Shown piece by piece: positions 1-7,445 of a stretch of 9,955 bases of DNA; positions within the stretch are counted from its first letter, which is position 1, and every line of letters begins with the position of its first letter. The DNA is taken from positions 1-9,955 of the forward strand of contig CAIMDR010000453.1 of NCBI GenBank assembly GCA_903839795.1. Direction: 5' to 3'. This stretch comes from an uncultured Methylococcaceae bacterium (GTDB lineage Bacteria; Pseudomonadota; Gammaproteobacteria; Methylococcales; Methylomonadaceae). The translations under genes and the position numbers were made by a program. Under the pieces are notes generated by a model, which was given only the letters and a program-made list of their open reading frames with translations, made no database searches and was not told the DNA's origin.

Positions 1-17
1 CTACAAACCAGAAAAGT

Positions 18-38
18 AGTGCTGTTCTGCACAGCACT
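18..38. other. Short hairpin, possible terminator of a gene outside the window
   Basis: A perfect 8-bp inverted repeat, AGTGCTGT (18-25) and ACAGCACT (31-38), encloses a 5-base loop. No clean T-run follows on the plus strand. On the minus strand the stem is followed by ACTTTTC, a poor T-tract. It may be the end signal of an off-window gene, but neither direction is convincing. The rest of 1-223 is AT-rich with no supported gene. Confidence 0.3.
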
Positions 39-223
39 TGGAAATTATTTATCTGAAAGTCTATATATGATTTTTAGGTCAATAGTTTTTTAATTTTGGG
101 TTAGGGGGGTGAACGGTTGCAGCCAAACTTATTGTGAGATAGGGATGGAAAATCATTGAACTTTTGAAAAAAGTTGCTTGGATTGTAATTTTAAAAATAA
201 ACTTAAAACTTAATGGTGAACAA

Positions 224-916
224 ATGAAAAATAAATTGCTAGTTGGATTTAATAAGTCTCCCGCCATGCGGAAATCTGTACTATTGGCGGCAGTATTGGG
301 CATTTTTTCATTGCCCTCATACAGCTTTGCGTCAGTTAGTACATTTACTGATCAATCAGCTTTTAATTCCCAAGGTGTTATTGCCTTTAATTCGAATTTC
401 CAAGATTTCGGAACAGGTTTTGGTTTTCCTGTTAACCCTTTTACCAGAGGTGGCGTAACTTATACTTCCGGTGAAAACATAACATGGGGATTTAATACTC
501 CAACACCTTATAATACAACGTTGCAAACACTGATTGGAAATAACTCGTCTATTCCGACTACCTTGATTACTGGTAACATAGCAACGGGGTATAATATGTT
601 TGGTTTCAATATTGGAACTTATGGCACTACCCCTATCAGTATAACTGTGAATACCAATTTGAGTAGTTACCTTTTTTCTGGCTTGAGTATTGCCAACTCA
701 GGAGCTGGATTGCTAGATTATAAAGGCTTTATCGCTACGTCCGGAGAATATTTCACTGGATTTAAAATATCTGCTGACAACGTAAATCCTAATTTGGCTG
801 GTATTACCAATGTTTCCTTGGGAAATGTATCGGCAGTCCCAGTTCCGGGCGCAGTCTGGCTATTTGTATCGGGCTTGTTGGGCTTAGGCGCTTTACGTAA
901 AAAAGCTCAAGCGTAA
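224..916 (+). CDS. Secreted VPLPA-CTERM (PEP-CTERM-type) sorting-domain protein
   Basis: A 230-residue exported protein. The N-terminus has basic residues followed by a hydrophobic stretch (about 17-31) and a likely signal-peptidase cut after SFA (34-36). The body is rich in N, T, G, S and F, with no cysteine and no catalytic motif that I recognise. The C-terminus (205-230) is the diagnostic part: VPVPGAVWLF, then a Gly/Leu-rich membrane segment, then a basic end (LRKKAQA). This matches the VPLPA variant of the PEP-CTERM signal, which is processed by an exosortase in exopolysaccharide-producing Gram-negatives. The protein is therefore inferred to reach the envelope or extracellular matrix; its specific role is unknown. 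The ATG at 224 is chosen because GGTGA lies 4 bases upstream and the signal peptide is complete. The frame also opens at a TTG (164), and an inner ATG at 266 gives a shorter, still usable signal peptide. The exosortase is not in this window. A strong terminator follows. Confidence 0.88.
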   Translation: MKNKLLVGFNKSPAMRKSVLLAAVLGIFSLPSYSFASVSTFTDQSAFNSQGVIAFNSNFQDFGTGFGFPVNPFTRGGVTYTSGENITWGFNTPTPYNTTLQTLIGNNSSIPTTLITGNIATGYNMFGFNIGTYGTTPISITVNTNLSSYLFSGLSIANSGAGLLDYKGFIATSGEYFTGFKISADNVNPNLAGITNVSLGNVSAVPVPGAVWLFVSGLLGLGALRKKAQA

Positions 917-973
917 TTTCATCCTAGCTCGCATGACACTATAACAGCCAGCGTCACGTTGATACAAAACTAA

Positions 974-1001
974 AGCCATCTCGTTCGAGGTGGCTTTTTT
1001 T
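974..1001 (+). terminator. Intrinsic terminator after the VPLPA-CTERM gene
   Basis: AGCCATCTCG (974-983) pairs with CGAGGTGGCT (986-995), giving about nine usable base pairs (one G-U) around a tight four-base loop. It runs straight into seven Ts (995-1001). The stem lies 58 bases past the stop codon. The reverse strand carries a weaker T-tract (TTTAGTTTTG), so it may also stop transcription from the right. Confidence 0.9.
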
Positions 1002-1121
1002 ATATTATAAAGCCGATCTGGTTTTGTAAAAACCATCATTCCAAATCATGCCTATTATTGATAATGCCTCGAAACCGACCCCGTTACTATATTTTGTAAT
1101 TATTCAGTACACATCTTTAAC

Positions 1122-1187
1122 AAAGAGGGGCTATGAAGATTTTATTAGATAAATTCCTCTCAATCTCTGCTTTAAAGGGGAGGGCGG
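1122..1187 (+). repeat. Degenerate copy A of a dispersed G/C-run repeat
   Basis: It begins AAAGAGGGGCTA, continues with AGATTTTATTA, and ends CTTTAAAGGGGAGGGCGGG. Read against the reverse complement of 9272-9343, the blocks align in the same order: AAAGAGGGG(C/T)TA, then AGATTTTATTA, then a CCTC/CAA block, then (T/C)AAAGGGGNGGG, with small gaps. This is therefore a second, worn copy of the same element in opposite orientation. It lies just beyond the stop codon of the zeta-domain gene and has no coding potential. The remainder of 1002-1188 shows nothing else. Confidence 0.6.
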
Positions 1188-1188
1188 G

Positions 1189-3348
1189 TTAATTTTGAAG
1201 TCGGGTTAACCAAGGATCTTTAGTATAAGGATCGACATGAAAGGCAATAGATTCAGGTTTATGTAATAAGCCGTCCTCGCCCGAAGCATTGGGGTTCAAT
1301 TGTCTTTTTTCAACAAAGTCTACCATACGACGAGCATTATAAATTACCAATACACGGTTGCCATTTTTACTGGGGTAAATTTGAAAAGCCACGTTATTTT
1401 CGGTAAATGCTGTATTTCTGTTGATCAAGGCCTCAAGCAAATCGTTATCACCTTGGGCTAATTTTTTTAAAATAGAGTCTTCACGATGCCTGATCAGTGC
1501 TGTCAGGTAGGTCATTAATGTACCCGATAACTGGTGATTTTGGAGGGTATGGACTTCTTGGTCAGAAAAAGAAAAGCTTTCGGCAACGAGATAATGTCGG
1601 TCTTTTTCGCCATCATTGGCAAACAGAGATATTTTGTCCAAGGCTTCATGTTCCAAGGCATTCAAGAATGAGCGGGGGGCGCGAATATGTTTGTCTACCG
1701 TCACCACCCAAGGTAGGGCGCGTCCGGTTGTTTCAAAACGTTCTTTTACGCTGGTGATAACGCTGGCTCTTATTAATTCATTTTCACGGCCTTCAGGTTT
1801 AACAATAAAAGCATCCACTGCTGTTATTTGGGTATGGAAACCGTGTTCCTTAAATTGATTGACAATATTGGAATAACGCGGTTGATAGGGAATACCAGTA
1901 CCGTCATAGAGAATATTGATATGGTTTTTCTTGGCATGATCTGCAACCGAATCACGCAGTCTGTTGGCAAAAGGTTCGACATAAACATAGTCATCACTGT
2001 GGTGACTGGCAGCGGTGAGAACCTGGTACAGAGCACTTTTTTTACGAAATTCGTCCAGCGATGCAATAACAAAATTATCGCGGCACTGTGTTTGTGCAAT
2101 TTCTTCAACCGCTGTTTTTCCTGATCCTGCGCCTCCCATAGACATAAATAACGTAGGATTTGTATCAGAAAACTTACCTTCAAAAAGCTTATCTTTAGCC
2201 TCATCGAGTTTTTTTATAATTTTACTGAGTCGCTCGTAGGCTATTTCAACTGCTCGTTCCAATCTGATATCATTATTTGCAGCACTGATCATTTTGTCTT
2301 TAAGCCCTTCGTTTTTTACCAGATCAAATATCAGGGCTTTATCGCCTTCGCAGCGTTTGAGTAGCTCTAAAACTTCTGTGTGCCCCGGTGATCGCAGTCC
2401 CGTCAACATGTTAATATCAAGGCAAAAGAGCGGGGCTGCGCCATCTTCGCCTATACTAATACCGTCTATTTCATAGCTTCCAGTCCAACGCACTGCTTCG
2501 GTTCCGGGCAAATAACCAATCATATTTTCAGCGGCGCAGAGCGGGTAATCGGCTAAATGTTTACCCGCTATAAATAACTCTTGCTTAATGCTGTCCAACG
2601 GCACCAAGCCACCGTTCACTGCAACCAGGCATTCTATGCCCGCTTCTGTTTTATGCGACAAAAAAGGGATGCCGGATATAAACTTCTTGTTTTCCGGCCA
2701 TTTTCCATAAGCATTGGCTTTGTTTTGCAAGCTTTTACAGCGACTTGGATCAATGGCGTGTTCAAAGGCGCGGGTTATTTCTCTAAAGGTACTGTCGGGA
2801 TTATGTAAGGCGGCTGAGTCATAAGTATCAATTCTTCTAAAATCAATGCCTTGCTCATAGACACTTTTGATGGCGGGCAGTTTGCCCAGCATCGTTAAGA
2901 AAAAATCAAGAGTGAGTCTGTTGCCATAAGTAAAAGGTCTGACATTGCGCATTTTTTGATAAAAACTGGCCAGTCTTTCCGCAATGTTTTCAGTTTTTAT
3001 CACAAAGCCATTGTTATCAAAAATAGCCGTCTCTTTATTGCTGCCGTCCTCTAAAACCAGGCGTTCTATGGTTTCACGAAACTCTTTTCTTTTATCAGCG
3101 TCAGGCATGGTGCCAGGGCGATGGCAAACGGTGGGCTGCTCCTTCCAATCCTGAAATATTTCCCGATGAATGCGCGAAAAGAGTTCTGTCAGATAAGTGA
3201 CGCGCTTGGTTTGGTCATGCGAGACGGTGCCTTCCGCTTCTTGCTGTAGGGTCGATAATAATTTTACGCCCTGAGAAATCGCTAAGGCGGTTCGCAATTT
3301 TTTCAGTTGTTTATAGCCTGCAATTCTGGGAACTGTATTTTTATTCAT
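1189..3348 (-). CDS. Zeta-toxin-domain kinase with a Fic-like N-terminal region
   Basis: A 719-residue protein with no signal peptide or membrane segment. Residues 395-590 form a zeta-toxin/PezT-type P-loop kinase. They include a Walker A GGAGSGKT (405-412), a SLDEFR segment with Asp432 in the position of the zeta catalytic aspartate, YDGTG (481-485), and GRALP (542-546) supplying the conserved late arginine. Zeta toxins phosphorylate UDP-N-acetylglucosamine and block peptidoglycan synthesis; that substrate is inferred here. Residues 121-201 read like a Fic core: a helix IAERLASFYQKMRN, then RPFTYGNRLT (137-146) where Fic proteins have HPFxxGN(G/K)RT, then a helix and a trailing AFEHAIDP. The catalytic His and final Arg are replaced, so AMPylation is doubtful. 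The C-terminal 120 residues are unassigned. Usual zeta toxins are about 250-290 residues, so this is a large fusion. The start is supported by AAAGG 8 bases upstream of the ATG. No epsilon/PezA-like antitoxin ORF is adjacent. The zeta assignment is secure, the Fic reading moderate. Confidence 0.88.
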   Translation of the reverse strand: MNKNTVPRIAGYKQLKKLRTALAISQGVKLLSTLQQEAEGTVSHDQTKRVTYLTELFSRIHREIFQDWKEQPTVCHRPGTMPDADKRKEFRETIERLVLEDGSNKETAIFDNNGFVIKTENIAERLASFYQKMRNVRPFTYGNRLTLDFFLTMLGKLPAIKSVYEQGIDFRRIDTYDSAALHNPDSTFREITRAFEHAIDPSRCKSLQNKANAYGKWPENKKFISGIPFLSHKTEAGIECLVAVNGGLVPLDSIKQELFIAGKHLADYPLCAAENMIGYLPGTEAVRWTGSYEIDGISIGEDGAAPLFCLDINMLTGLRSPGHTEVLELLKRCEGDKALIFDLVKNEGLKDKMISAANNDIRLERAVEIAYERLSKIIKKLDEAKDKLFEGKFSDTNPTLFMSMGGAGSGKTAVEEIAQTQCRDNFVIASLDEFRKKSALYQVLTAASHHSDDYVYVEPFANRLRDSVADHAKKNHINILYDGTGIPYQPRYSNIVNQFKEHGFHTQITAVDAFIVKPEGRENELIRASVITSVKERFETTGRALPWVVTVDKHIRAPRSFLNALEHEALDKISLFANDGEKDRHYLVAESFSFSDQEVHTLQNHQLSGTLMTYLTALIRHREDSILKKLAQGDNDLLEALINRNTAFTENNVAFQIYPSKNGNRVLVIYNARRMVDFVEKRQLNPNASGEDGLLHKPESIAFHVDPYTKDPWLTRLQN

Positions 3349-3462
3349 AATTTCAACCTTTCAATCATCGCTCAATCCTGATTCCATAGTAAATAAATAC
3401 AGCATAATAATTTTAAGACTTTCGCACGGATGTATTTTATTTATTATCGCAGAAAACAATCA

Positions 3463-3486
3463 GCGCTTAACGCTTATATTAAGCGC
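3463..3486. promoter_or_regulatory. Operator-like palindrome on the zeta gene promoter
   Basis: GCGCTTAA (3463-3470) and TTAAGCGC (3479-3486) form a perfect 8-bp inverted repeat around 8 bases. Inside it, CGCTTA (3471-3476) and TAAGCG (3480-3485) form a second inverted pair, so the site holds two tandem half-sites facing one inverted half-site. It covers the -10 hexamer, part of the spacer and the probable start point of the minus-strand promoter at 3473-3500. That is the usual place for a repressor site. Binding by the product of the adjacent gene or by another regulator is inference. Confidence 0.5.
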
Positions 3487-3500
3487 GATCTACTTATCAA
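3473..3500 (-). promoter_or_regulatory. Sigma70-type promoter for the zeta-domain gene
   Basis: On the minus strand, TTGATA (3495-3500 read in reverse) and TATAAG (3473-3478 read in reverse) each match five of six consensus bases and are 16 bases apart. Transcription would start near 3466 and give a leader of about 118 bases before the ATG at 3348. It is the best-matching hexamer pair I found in the divergent gap 3349-3583. Confidence 0.5.
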
Positions 3501-3544
3501 CTCCCTGCCTGATTCCAAACGATACTACAAAAACATTTTTAAGC

Positions 3545-3550
3545 TATAAT
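3545..3550 (+). promoter_or_regulatory. Consensus -10 element ahead of glyQ
   Basis: A perfect TATAAT lies 33 bases upstream of the GTG start, predicting a leader of about 27 bases. No good -35 is found at 16-18 bases upstream (the region reads GATACTAC), so a promoter here would lean on its -10 or on an activator. Confidence 0.45.
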
Positions 3551-3583
3551 TAACCACTTTTTATTGCCTGGCGTGTAGAGACC

Positions 3584-4498
3584 GTGTCGAATACAAACAA
3601 TGATTCATCAACTTTTCAGGGACTTATCCTGGCTTTACAGGCCTATTGGTCAAGTCAGGGTTGTATTTTATTACAACCTTTAGATCAGGAAGTCGGCGCG
3701 GGAACTTTTCATCCGGCCACTTTTTTACGTGCTATAGGCCCTGAGCCTTGGAACACCGCTTACGTTCAACCCTCTCGCCGTCCTACCGACGGTCGCTTTG
3801 GGGAAAATCCCAATCGCCTGCAACATTATTATCAGTTTCAGGTGGCTTTAAAACCATCGCCAGATAATATTCAGGAGCTGTATTTGGGTTCCTTGCGTTA
3901 TTTGGGATTGGATTTACTGGAACACGATATTCGTTTTGTCGAAGATAATTGGGAATCACCGACCTTAGGCGCTTGGGGTCTGGGTTGGGAAGTCTGGTTA
4001 AACGGCATGGAAGTGACACAGTTTACTTATTTTCAGCAAATAGGCGGCTTGGAATGCAGACCGGTTACTGGAGAAATTACTTACGGTCTGGAGCGCATTG
4101 CCATGTATTTGCAAGGTGTCAAAAGCGTCTATGATTTGGTGTGGACTAAAGGGCCGTTGGGTACGGTTACTTATGGTGATGTGTTTCATCAAAATGAAGT
4201 CGAAATGTCGTCTTATAATTTTGACCATGCCAATGTCGATTTTATGTTTCAGTGTTTTAATACCTACGAGCAAGAATGCCAAAAGTTGATTGAGCTCAAT
4301 CTGCCATTGCCTGCTTATGAAATGGTATTAAAAGCCTCGCATACTTTTAACTTGCTGGATGCGCGTCATGCCATTTCGGTAACCGAACGACAACGCTATA
4401 TTTTAAGAGTCCGTACTTTATCCAGAGCCGTCGCCGAAGCCTATTATGCTCGCCGTGAATCACTGGGATTTCCGATGTTGACTGAGCAAGGAGCATAA
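3584..4498 (+). CDS. glyQ: Glycyl-tRNA synthetase alpha subunit
   Basis: The catalytic subunit of the bacterial alpha2beta2 glycyl-tRNA synthetase (EC 6.1.1.14), which activates glycine with ATP and charges tRNA-Gly in the cytoplasm. Its 304 residues match the family length (303 in E. coli). Nearly the whole chain is recognisable: [12 protein letters not shown] (11-22), [14 protein letters not shown] (37-50), [20 protein letters not shown] (64-83, the class II motif 2 region), ATP-site [17 protein letters not shown] (131-147), and the motif 3 segment EITYGLER (164-171). The GTG at 3584 must be the start or close to it: an in-frame TAA lies at 3551, the first in-frame ATG is near residue 142, and the GTG gives the usual N-terminus. 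The ribosome site is poor (GAGA only two bases away). The stop codon is separated by one base from glyS, with which it forms an obligate complex. Confidence 0.98.
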   Translation: MSNTNNDSSTFQGLILALQAYWSSQGCILLQPLDQEVGAGTFHPATFLRAIGPEPWNTAYVQPSRRPTDGRFGENPNRLQHYYQFQVALKPSPDNIQELYLGSLRYLGLDLLEHDIRFVEDNWESPTLGAWGLGWEVWLNGMEVTQFTYFQQIGGLECRPVTGEITYGLERIAMYLQGVKSVYDLVWTKGPLGTVTYGDVFHQNEVEMSSYNFDHANVDFMFQCFNTYEQECQKLIELNLPLPAYEMVLKASHTFNLLDARHAISVTERQRYILRVRTLSRAVAEAYYARRESLGFPMLTEQGA

Positions 4499-4499
4499 A

Positions 4500-6569
4500 A
4501 TGACAACAGGCAAACATTTACTTTTTGAATTAGGATCAGAAGAGCTTCCCCCAAAAACGTTACTTAAATTAAGTAATGCCTTGCTGGACGGAATTGTTCA
4601 GGGCTTGCAATCTGCCGAATTGACGTTTACCGCCAGAAAAGCTTACGCGACACCCAGACGCTTGGCCGTTTTTATTGAAAATTTGTCGACCGCACAACCG
4701 GATAAAACCGTTGAAAAACGAGGGCCTGCGATACAATCGGCTTTTGCGGCAGATGGTACGCCCAGCAAAGCGGCTTTGGGTTTTGCTGTCAGTTGTGGCA
4801 CGACCTTTGAACACTTGGAACGTTTAAAAACGGATAAAGGCGAATGGCTCAGCTTTACCCAAGCGATTAAAGGACAGGCAACGGAAGCTTTAATCTCCGA
4901 TATTATTCGTCAAAGTATTGTCGGCTTACCCATAGCCAAACGTATGCGCTGGGGCAATTTTAATACGGAATTTGTAAGGCCCGTTCATTGGGCGGTATTG
5001 CTTTACGGTAATACCGTTATCAATACGGAAATTTTAGGACTACAAACCGGTGCGACAACCCAGGGGCATCGTTTTCATGCACCACAAAAATTAACCCTTA
5101 GCCATCCTGAAGACTATCAAGATGTTTTGTATACCCAAGGTAAAGTGATTGTTGATTTTGAACAAAGAAAAACGCTAATCCGTCACGCAGCGCAAGCCGC
5201 TGCATCAGCGGTCAACGGCATCGCTTACATAGAAGACGATTTGCTGGAAGAGATTGCGGCTTTAAATGAATGGCCGGTGCCCATTACAGGGTGTTTTGAT
5301 CCACGTTTTCTCGATTTGCCCGCCGAAGTGTTAATTACCACTATGCAAACCAACCAAAAATACTTTCCGGTTAAAAATGCGGACGGTGGTTTATTGGCGA
5401 ATTTTATTACCTTTAGTAATATTGAAAGCAGTCGGCCTGAATCCATACAGCACGGTAATGAGCGCGTAGTGACCCCGCGCTTGGCAGACGCCGAATTTTT
5501 CTGGAAACAGGATAGAAAAAAATCACTGGCTGATCGGGTTGAAAGTTTGTCCACCATTGTGTTCCAAGAAAAACTTGGTACGGTTGCTGAAAAATCGCAA
5601 CGAGTTATTCAGCTTGTCGAATTTATTGCTTTGCGTCTTAATGCCAATGTTGAACTGGCAAAACGCGCCGCGTTATTAGCCAAAACGGATTTAATGACAG
5701 AAATGGTCGGTGAATTTGGCAATCTGCAAGGTCTTATGGGCCGTTATTATGCCTTGGCAGATAACGAACCCGCCGAAGTGGCGTGGGCCTTGGAAGAGCA
5801 GTATTTCCCCAAACAGTCTGGCAGTGCCACCGCGAGTAGCCAAACCGGGCAAATTTTGGCAATTGCCGAAAAAATCGATACGCTCACCGGTATTTTTAGT
5901 GCCGGCATGATTCCGACCGGCGATAAAGACCCGTATGCGTTGCGTCGCGCTGCTTTAGGCTCCTTACGCACGCTGATCGAAAATAATTTAACCCTTGATA
6001 TTCGGGAATTAATCGAATTTTCACTGGGTTTGTTTACGCATTCCTTTGAGGTCGCAACTACCCAAGTCGCGGTCATTGATTTTGTTTTTGACCGTTTAAA
6101 AGGTTATTGTTTGGATAAAGGCTATAGTGCGGATGAATTTGACGCAGTGATGACTGTAAAGCCGGCTGAACCGCTAGATTTTATGCAACGCTTGGCCGCT
6201 GTTAAAGCCTTTAGACAGCTACCTGAAGCCGACAGTCTGGCGGCTGCCAATAAACGCATACGCAATATTCTTAAAAAATCAGAATCCTCCGCAGAGGTAA
6301 CGGTAGGCGCGTTGGTAGAGCCTGCCGAATTGCAATTGCTGGACAGCGCAAAGCTGGCGGCTGTCGCTATTGCCCCGCTGCTTGCCCAACGTGATTATGC
6401 GGCAACGTTAACCCGGTTGGCTGCTTTACGACAAGATGTCGATACGTTTTTTGATAGCGTTATGGTGATGTGTGATGATCTTGAGTTACGCGCCCATCGA
6501 TTGGCCTTGCTTAATATGTTATCGGAACAGTTTCTAACCTGTGCGGATATTTCCAAGTTGCAGTCTTAA
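4500..6569 (+). CDS. glyS: Glycyl-tRNA synthetase beta subunit
   Basis: The beta subunit of the heterotetrameric glycyl-tRNA synthetase; it recognises tRNA-Gly and is required with GlyQ for aminoacylation. It has 689 residues, the same as E. coli GlyS. Visible family signatures are the N-terminal LLFELGSEELPPK (7-19), ATPRRLAVF (50-58), KRMRWGNFNTEFVRPVHW (147-164), VLITTMQTNQKYFPV (277-291), the HD-like helical region AALLAKTDLMTEMVGEFGNL (390-409) with GRYYA following, and GDKDPYALRRAALG (474-487). The last 120 or so residues are the DALR-like anticodon-binding helical domain. Translation starts from ATG at 4500 with AAGGAG (4488-4493) six bases upstream, inside the end of glyQ, so the two are tightly co-translated. 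No frameshift or lost motif is seen. Confidence 0.98.
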   Translation: MTTGKHLLFELGSEELPPKTLLKLSNALLDGIVQGLQSAELTFTARKAYATPRRLAVFIENLSTAQPDKTVEKRGPAIQSAFAADGTPSKAALGFAVSCGTTFEHLERLKTDKGEWLSFTQAIKGQATEALISDIIRQSIVGLPIAKRMRWGNFNTEFVRPVHWAVLLYGNTVINTEILGLQTGATTQGHRFHAPQKLTLSHPEDYQDVLYTQGKVIVDFEQRKTLIRHAAQAAASAVNGIAYIEDDLLEEIAALNEWPVPITGCFDPRFLDLPAEVLITTMQTNQKYFPVKNADGGLLANFITFSNIESSRPESIQHGNERVVTPRLADAEFFWKQDRKKSLADRVESLSTIVFQEKLGTVAEKSQRVIQLVEFIALRLNANVELAKRAALLAKTDLMTEMVGEFGNLQGLMGRYYALADNEPAEVAWALEEQYFPKQSGSATASSQTGQILAIAEKIDTLTGIFSAGMIPTGDKDPYALRRAALGSLRTLIENNLTLDIRELIEFSLGLFTHSFEVATTQVAVIDFVFDRLKGYCLDKGYSADEFDAVMTVKPAEPLDFMQRLAAVKAFRQLPEADSLAAANKRIRNILKKSESSAEVTVGALVEPAELQLLDSAKLAAVAIAPLLAQRDYAATLTRLAALRQDVDTFFDSVMVMCDDLELRAHRLALLNMLSEQFLTCADISKLQS

Positions 6570-6654
6570 GGCGTTATGACTTGCTCTCAATCTTTAGGTT
6601 GGGAGCAAACAATTGATATGATTTATTATCTATCGGCTACCAATTACGCCTTAA
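6566..6654. repeat. Imperfect outer inverted repeat spanning the glyS stop codon
   Basis: TTAAGGCGTTA (6566-6576), which includes the glyS stop codon, is complementary to TTACGCCTTAA (6644-6654) apart from one missing base. It flanks the stronger hairpin at 6581-6608. The two together make a nested structure in the 115-base gap between glyS and the lipoprotein gene. Confidence 0.4.
6581..6608 (+). other. Hairpin after glyS, terminator-like but without a T-run
   Basis: TTGCTCTCAA (6581-6590) pairs over ten positions (one G-U) with TTGGGAGCAA (6599-6608) around an 8-base loop. It sits 11 bases past the glyS stop. The following bases are CAATTGATA, so it is not a canonical intrinsic terminator. 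It may protect the 3' end of the glyQS message or attenuate read-through to the lipoprotein gene. Confidence 0.5.
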
Positions 6655-6684
6655 TGCGATTTTTGTTAATTTAGGAGAATAATA

Positions 6685-7416
6685 ATGAATCATAAAAATA
6701 CCCCCATAACGGTGTTACTTTTTATCCTGTTGGCTACGTTGGGTTTAGGTTGTCAATCCACTAAAAAGATAACAGGCGGGGTCAATATCGCTCAGGAACA
6801 ATTGGTAGGCGCGGGGGCAACCGAACTTCCGGGAATGATTTACATTAAGGATTTTCAGCTTGACAGTGAAAACTATCAAGGCGATCAGGGCATTTTAAAC
6901 CGTCGGCCCTTAGGCTCGCGACTGCTTAATCGGGGCAGTCGAAATGATGCCGGTGAAAAATCGGCTACTATAATTAATAGCCTGTCCGAGGCTTTGGTCA
7001 GTGAATTTAATGACAAAAATTTACCCGCGCAGCGTCTTGGTTCCTTTGATAATAGTCTCCCCAATAATGGTTGGTTGGTTAACGGGATGTTTACCGAAGT
7101 TGATGAGGGTAATCGTCTTAAGCGAGCGGTGATTGGTTTTGGTCAAGGAAGTACCCAAATGATGGTACAGGTGGGTGTGAGTGATTTAGCCAGTAAAAAT
7201 CCACAAGCGCCGTTTATTATTTTTGGCACCGTTAAAGACCCTAGTAAACTACCCGGTGCTGTTGTCACCATGAACCCTTACGTTGCGGCGGCAAAATTTG
7301 TGATGGAAAAAAACGCTTCCAGCAAAGATGTTAAAAATACCGCCAAACAGATTGTTGCAGAAATTTTGAAATATAAACAAAAATTTAGTGAGCAAAGAAA
7401 CGCGGTAAAGAAATAA
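6685..7416 (+). CDS. DUF4410-family lipoprotein
   Basis: A 243-residue protein with a lipoprotein signal: a short N-region, a hydrophobic core (8-19) and LGLGC with the lipidated cysteine at residue 23. It is therefore probably anchored to the inner face of the outer membrane. Gln24 rather than Asp follows the cysteine, which argues against inner-membrane retention. The body fits the DUF4410 family: a first strand PGMIYIKDF (49-57), a helical segment with ALVSEFNDKNLPAQRL (103-118), and the typical core NGMFTEVDEGNRLKRAVIGF (133-152) ending GQGST. The final 35 residues are charged and helical. The biochemical function of DUF4410 is not established. The start is well supported: AGGAGA (6673-6678) lies six bases before the ATG. 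It sits between glyS and gmhB, an unusual position that divides an otherwise conserved block. It is followed by repeats rather than a gene. Confidence 0.85.
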   Translation: MNHKNTPITVLLFILLATLGLGCQSTKKITGGVNIAQEQLVGAGATELPGMIYIKDFQLDSENYQGDQGILNRRPLGSRLLNRGSRNDAGEKSATIINSLSEALVSEFNDKNLPAQRLGSFDNSLPNNGWLVNGMFTEVDEGNRLKRAVIGFGQGSTQMMVQVGVSDLASKNPQAPFIIFGTVKDPSKLPGAVVTMNPYVAAAKFVMEKNASSKDVKNTAKQIVAEILKYKQKFSEQRNAVKK

Positions 7417-7445
7417 CAGGTGATACGGTAATCACTCACCTGTTA
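7414..7445 (+). other. Perfect 10-bp hairpin formed by the lipoprotein stop and the first repeat
   Basis: TAACAGGTGA (7414-7423), beginning at the stop codon, is exactly complementary to TCACCTGTTA (7436-7445), which is the left end of the first 88-bp repeat copy. The loop is 12 bases. No T-run follows on the plus strand (AAAAAATAG does), so termination is uncertain; 3'-end protection of the message is possible. Confidence 0.5.

Noticed and set aside
164..223. TTG start extending the VPLPA-CTERM protein by 20 residues
   Set aside because: The added residues place a second hydrophobic basic stretch before the signal peptide, and GGTGA sits correctly for the ATG at 224.
79..303. 74-codon open frame on the minus strand
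   Set aside because: It is antisense to the signal-peptide region of the VPLPA-CTERM gene, has low-complexity hydrophobic content and no ribosome site.
1824..2204. 126-codon minus-strand frame within the zeta-domain gene
   Set aside because: It lies in another frame of the same strand over the Walker A region, which the 719-residue protein explains with all its motifs.
3783..4282. Minus-strand and alternate-frame open frames over glyQ
   Set aside because: They are shadows of glyQ, whose reading frame is conserved along its full length.
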